Source: Reddybacter sp041622675
GTDB taxonomy: Bacteria > Pseudomonadota > Gammaproteobacteria > Pseudomonadales > Porticoccaceae
Direction: 5' to 3'
Length of the DNA: 5,294 bases
Assembly (NCBI GenBank): GCA_041622675.1
Contig: JBFJYH010000084.1
Coordinates: forward strand, 1 to 5,294
The position numbers and the translations under genes were made by a program. Below, one piece after another: positions 3,894 through 5,294 of the stretch. Under the pieces are notes generated by a model. The model had not been told where the DNA came from. It worked only from the letters and a program-made list of their open reading frames with translations, and did not search any database. Within the stretch, counting starts at the first letter, position 1. Every line of letters begins with the position of its first letter.

Positions 3894-5294
3894 TTATTTA
3901 CCTCCTAAAAGATGAATACTTTCGTCGGCAAATCCAGCACCGGCCTCCGCGTAAAAATTAAATACTTCATCAACACCAGCAGCGAGTAGCGTTTCTTTTT
4001 CATCTTCATACCGGACAATTCCTGCCGTTCTACCCTTAAAACCTAAATCTTGAAGTTGTTTTTGGGCCTCCTGTATGTCTAAATAATTTGGCATAGCAAA
4101 CATAACTAATTGAACGCCGTCAAGTATGATATTCGACCAGAAATCAGGGTCTTCTGCGTCACCATAGATAACATTTCGGCCAGAATCGCAGTGAGAAAGC
4201 ACACGCTTTCGATCCATATCAATACCGCATACAGCTTTTTTCATGTCGTTCTTTAATGTGTCGTATGCTCCTGTTCCAACACGACCCATTCCCACCACCA
4301 GAACAGCAACATTCCCGGGTTGATCAAACTTATCATCTGGTAAACGCTCGCTTTTTTCAAAGCGCCTCATAGACCAAGTCCAGCGGGTATATAACCTGTG
4401 CGACACTGTATTGATAGCACTAGAAAAAACAAAAGAGAGAGCAACACTCAAGGCGATAATAACAAGCCATTCTTTATTCAACAGCCCCTGAGAAACACTG
4501 ATCGAACACACAATCAAGCCAAACTCACTATAATTGGCAAGACTCAACGCTGTTAAAAATGAGGTGCGTGAGCGCAGTTTCAATCGTGTCAGCCAGAAAA
4601 AAAACAGACCCGCCTTAATGGGAAGAGCAACCGCCATGATCAAAGCAACGCCTAACATATCGATTGTCGGGAGTGCCGTAAACCCAATTGAGAGGAAGAA
4701 ACCTATCAGGAATATATCTTTAAAACTGAGCAATGACTTGGACAGTTCCGCTGCTTTCGAATGATTGCTTAATAACACTGCGACAACCAAGGCGCCAAGA
4801 TGCGCTTTCAAACCGAACCATTCGAATAGTTCACCACCGGTAAATGCCAGAAACATTCCTCCCAACGGCAAAAGCTCACCGTGACCACAACGCTCCAGCA
4901 AATAATGAAGAACCGGTCTTAATAGCGGCAAACCCAACAAGGCCAGCGCCCACCAAGAGGGCGATATATCTGAAGCAAGCGTGACAAATATAACGGCGGC
5001 GATATCTTGAATAACCAATATACCAATCGCCACCTGTCCATGACGAGACCGCATCTCACCATTCTCTTCAAGCACTTTCACCGCAATAACCGTACTGCTG
5101 AAGCTGACAGCAAAACCAATCAGTGCCGCACCGGAAAAACCCAGATCCGAAAAATAGATAAGCCCCAAAGCGGCAAGAACAGTGCAATTAACCACAGTGA
5201 GTAGAACAATTACACTCATATGACCGGCGGCACCCGCCCAAATTTCTGCTTTAAACAAACTGCCGATATTCAACTTTAAACCAATCGTAAACAG
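3894..5294 (-). CDS. CPA2-family monovalent cation:proton antiporter with RCK_N domain (N-terminus outside window)
   Basis: This inner-membrane protein of the KefB/KefC/YbaL type would exchange K+ or Na+ for H+. The frame stays open to the right edge (LFTIGLKL precedes the TTG at 5273), so that TTG is not the start; by family comparison roughly 65 residues are missing. Counting from the TTG codon, about ten hydrophobic segments lie between 19 and 292. The CPA2 core motif SFSSTVIAVKVLEE (57-70) is followed by SRHGQVAIGILVIQDIAAV (76-94), with the conserved QD pair at 89-90 that contributes the ion-binding Asp. FKDIFLIGFFLSIGF (184-198) matches the later discontinuous-helix region. The cytosolic domain (about 320-445) is a Rossmann RCK_N/TrkA-N fold: GMGRVG (328-333), acidic Asp352 after strand two, and YGDAEDPDF (370-378). 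No RCK_C domain follows; the protein ends LLGGK shortly after. Ion and regulator (NAD(H), as in Kef) are inferred. It converges on the remnants to its left. Confidence 0.9.
   Translation of the reverse strand: MFTIGLKLNIGSLFKAEIWAGAAGHMSVIVLLTVVNCTVLAALGLIYFSDLGFSGAALIGFAVSFSSTVIAVKVLEENGEMRSRHGQVAIGILVIQDIAAVIFVTLASDISPSWWALALLGLPLLRPVLHYLLERCGHGELLPLGGMFLAFTGGELFEWFGLKAHLGALVVAVLLSNHSKAAELSKSLLSFKDIFLIGFFLSIGFTALPTIDMLGVALIMAVALPIKAGLFFFWLTRLKLRSRTSFLTALSLANYSEFGLIVCSISVSQGLLNKEWLVIIALSVALSFVFSSAINTVSHRLYTRWTWSMRRFEKSERLPDDKFDQPGNVAVLVVGMGRVGTGAYDTLKNDMKKAVCGIDMDRKRVLSHCDSGRNVIYGDAEDPDFWSNIILDGVQLVMFAMPNYLDIQEAQKQLQDLGFKGRTAGIVRYEDEKETLLAAGVDEVFNFYAEAGAGFADESIHLLGGK

Noticed and set aside
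4534..5204. Plus-strand ORFs (4534-4764, 5007-5204) opposite the antiporter
   Set aside because: Antisense shadows; the minus frame shows continuous membrane helices and CPA2 motifs.
1..5294. CRISPR arrays, tRNA/rRNA genes, known riboswitches, replication or attachment sites, defence or toxin-antitoxin genes
   Set aside because: No regularly spaced repeats, cloverleaf-like segments, recognisable aptamer consensus or relevant protein motifs were seen on either strand.

Overview
The window looks like a piece of a gammaproteobacterial chromosome, probably from a marine or environmental aerobe. This rests on the style of the leucine-catabolism proteins and on sigma70-type signals; taxonomy cannot be fixed from this sequence alone. 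No complete mobile element, CRISPR array, tRNA, rRNA or recognisable defence system was found.

Left third (1-2412, + strand, GC-rich): the end of a leucine/isovalerate degradation (liu) operon. The window opens inside the biotin-carrying alpha subunit of 3-methylcrotonyl-CoA carboxylase (liuD/mccA type). It continues, after an unusually long 233-nt gap holding several inverted repeats, into a complete hydroxymethylglutaryl-CoA lyase (liuE/mvaB type). The carboxylase makes 3-methylglutaconyl-CoA. A hydratase (not in the window) converts that to HMG-CoA, which the lyase splits into acetyl-CoA and acetoacetate.

Middle (2413-3245, + strand): a 325-nt intergenic region with a weak terminator candidate, a strong 8-bp hairpin, a short dyad and a good sigma70 promoter. 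These lead into a monocistronic gene for a small exported protein of 152 aa, very rich in Ala/Lys/Glu, proline-free and probably almost wholly helical. A textbook intrinsic terminator follows. Its function is unknown; it is the best candidate here for something undescribed.

Scar region (3246-3893): no intact gene of convincing quality. It holds a 40-codon ORF resembling the N-terminus of IS66-type TnpA accessory proteins. Next comes what reads as the C-terminal half of a class I SAM-dependent methyltransferase, spread over two frames by two opposing frameshifts. I interpret this as a decayed insertion/deletion scar.

Right third (3894-5294, - strand, lower GC): a CPA2 (KefB/YbaL-like) monovalent cation:proton antiporter with a C-terminal RCK_N (TrkA-N) nucleotide-binding domain. 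Its N-terminus lies beyond the right edge. It converges on the scar region and shows no functional link to the liu genes.
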